Shown: positions 6,430 to 6,591 of the stretch, one piece after another
Position numbering within the stretch: position 1 is the first letter of the stretch
Layout of the letters: every line of letters begins with the position of its first letter
DNA from: an uncultured beta proteobacterium
GTDB lineage: Bacteria > Pseudomonadota > Gammaproteobacteria > Burkholderiales > Burkholderiaceae
Length of the DNA: 6,591 bases
Direction: 5' to 3'
NCBI GenBank assembly: GCA_903944255.1
Contig: CAJARE010000202.1
Coordinates: 1-6,591 of the forward strand
Position numbers and translations under genes: made by a program
The notes under the pieces: model-generated
What the model was told of the DNA's origin: nothing
Database searches by the model: none
What the model saw: only the letters and a program-made list of their open reading frames with translations

Positions 6430-6591
6430 ATGAAGCGGCGCGGCGCATTATTGTGTTTATGCGGTATTGGTTTAGCTGGCCTGGCTCGAGGCGTCCTAGC
6501 AAAAACTACTCTTTCATCAATTCCCATCAAGAGACATGAAACTGCAATGCGTGCTGCTATTGCAATGGCGGCTCAAAACCAAGCCTATCCA
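6430..6591 (+). CDS. Exported protein, N-terminal fragment; possibly a cytidine/purine-deaminase-fold protein, cut by window edge
   Basis: From ATG 6430 the frame is open for 54 codons to the window end. The first 24 residues look like a signal peptide: basic start MKRRG, a hydrophobic core (LLCLCGIGLAGLA, 7-19) and a cleavage-like VLA at 22-24. The Arg pair could suggest the Tat route, but the residues after it fit the RRxFLK consensus poorly. No lipobox surrounds either Cys. The mature part begins around KTTLSSIPIK and continues HETAMRAAIAMAAQNQAYP (36-54), which resembles the first helix of nucleoside/tRNA-adenosine deaminase-fold proteins (pattern HExxMRxAIxxA, normally followed by PFGAVI). 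The zinc motifs HAE and PCxxC would lie outside the window, so the family is inferred only. It starts one base after the dut stop with a weak GAG at 6421-6423, suggesting co-translation with dut. Confidence 0.65.
   Translation, partial: MKRRGALLCLCGIGLAGLARGVLAKTTLSSIPIKRHETAMRAAIAMAAQNQAYP

Noticed and set aside
6345..6530. A 61-codon minus-strand open frame across the dut end and the next gene
   Set aside because: It is antisense to dut motif 5 and to the signal peptide of the following gene, both of which make sense as protein on the plus strand.

Overview
This window is a compact stretch of bacterial chromosome made up of housekeeping genes. The bacterium is most likely a betaproteobacterium of the Burkholderiaceae, with Polynucleobacter the best guess. 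The guess rests on the gene order ribF-ileS-lspA-coaBC-dut, the moderate GC content (mid-40s percent by eye, low for Burkholderiales), the very short intergenic gaps and the general look of the proteins. It comes from recalled knowledge, not from a search.

Layout. Positions 1-360 hold the first 120 codons of purN on the minus strand; its 3' end lies outside the window. A 39-bp divergent spacer (361-399) separates it from a plus-strand run that continues to the end of the window: ribF (400-1350), ileS (1343-4204), lspA (4220-4708), coaBC (4718-5929), dut (5979-6428) and the first 54 codons of an apparently exported protein (6430-6591). The spacer contains a perfect TATAAT hexamer, the best promoter candidate in the window. 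The spacings are an 8-bp overlap, then gaps of 15, 9, 49 and 1 bp. This pattern and the shared strand suggest one operon. I see no terminator hairpin between the genes. The 49-bp gap before dut is the only place with room for an extra signal, and dut has the clearest ribosome binding site.

How the genes fit together. PurN works in de novo purine synthesis. RibF makes FMN and FAD, and the CoaC half of CoaBC needs FMN, so a cofactor maker and a cofactor user share the cluster. CoaBC carries out two consecutive steps of coenzyme A synthesis. IleS charges tRNA-Ile. LspA removes signal peptides from lipoproteins in the inner membrane. Dut removes dUTP and supplies dUMP. In Escherichia coli ribF-ileS-lspA and coaBC-dut are two separate conserved neighbourhoods; here they are joined. 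The final partial gene has a signal peptide and a short segment resembling the start of a cytidine/purine-deaminase fold, and it is the only product that is not a well-known housekeeping protein.

I found no mobile element, CRISPR array, RNA gene, riboswitch or sign of recent transfer. All complete genes look intact, with their catalytic residues present. The observations worth a second look are modest: the compact divergent promoter, the weak or missing Shine-Dalgarno sequences inside the operon, the joined gene order and the cut-off exported protein.
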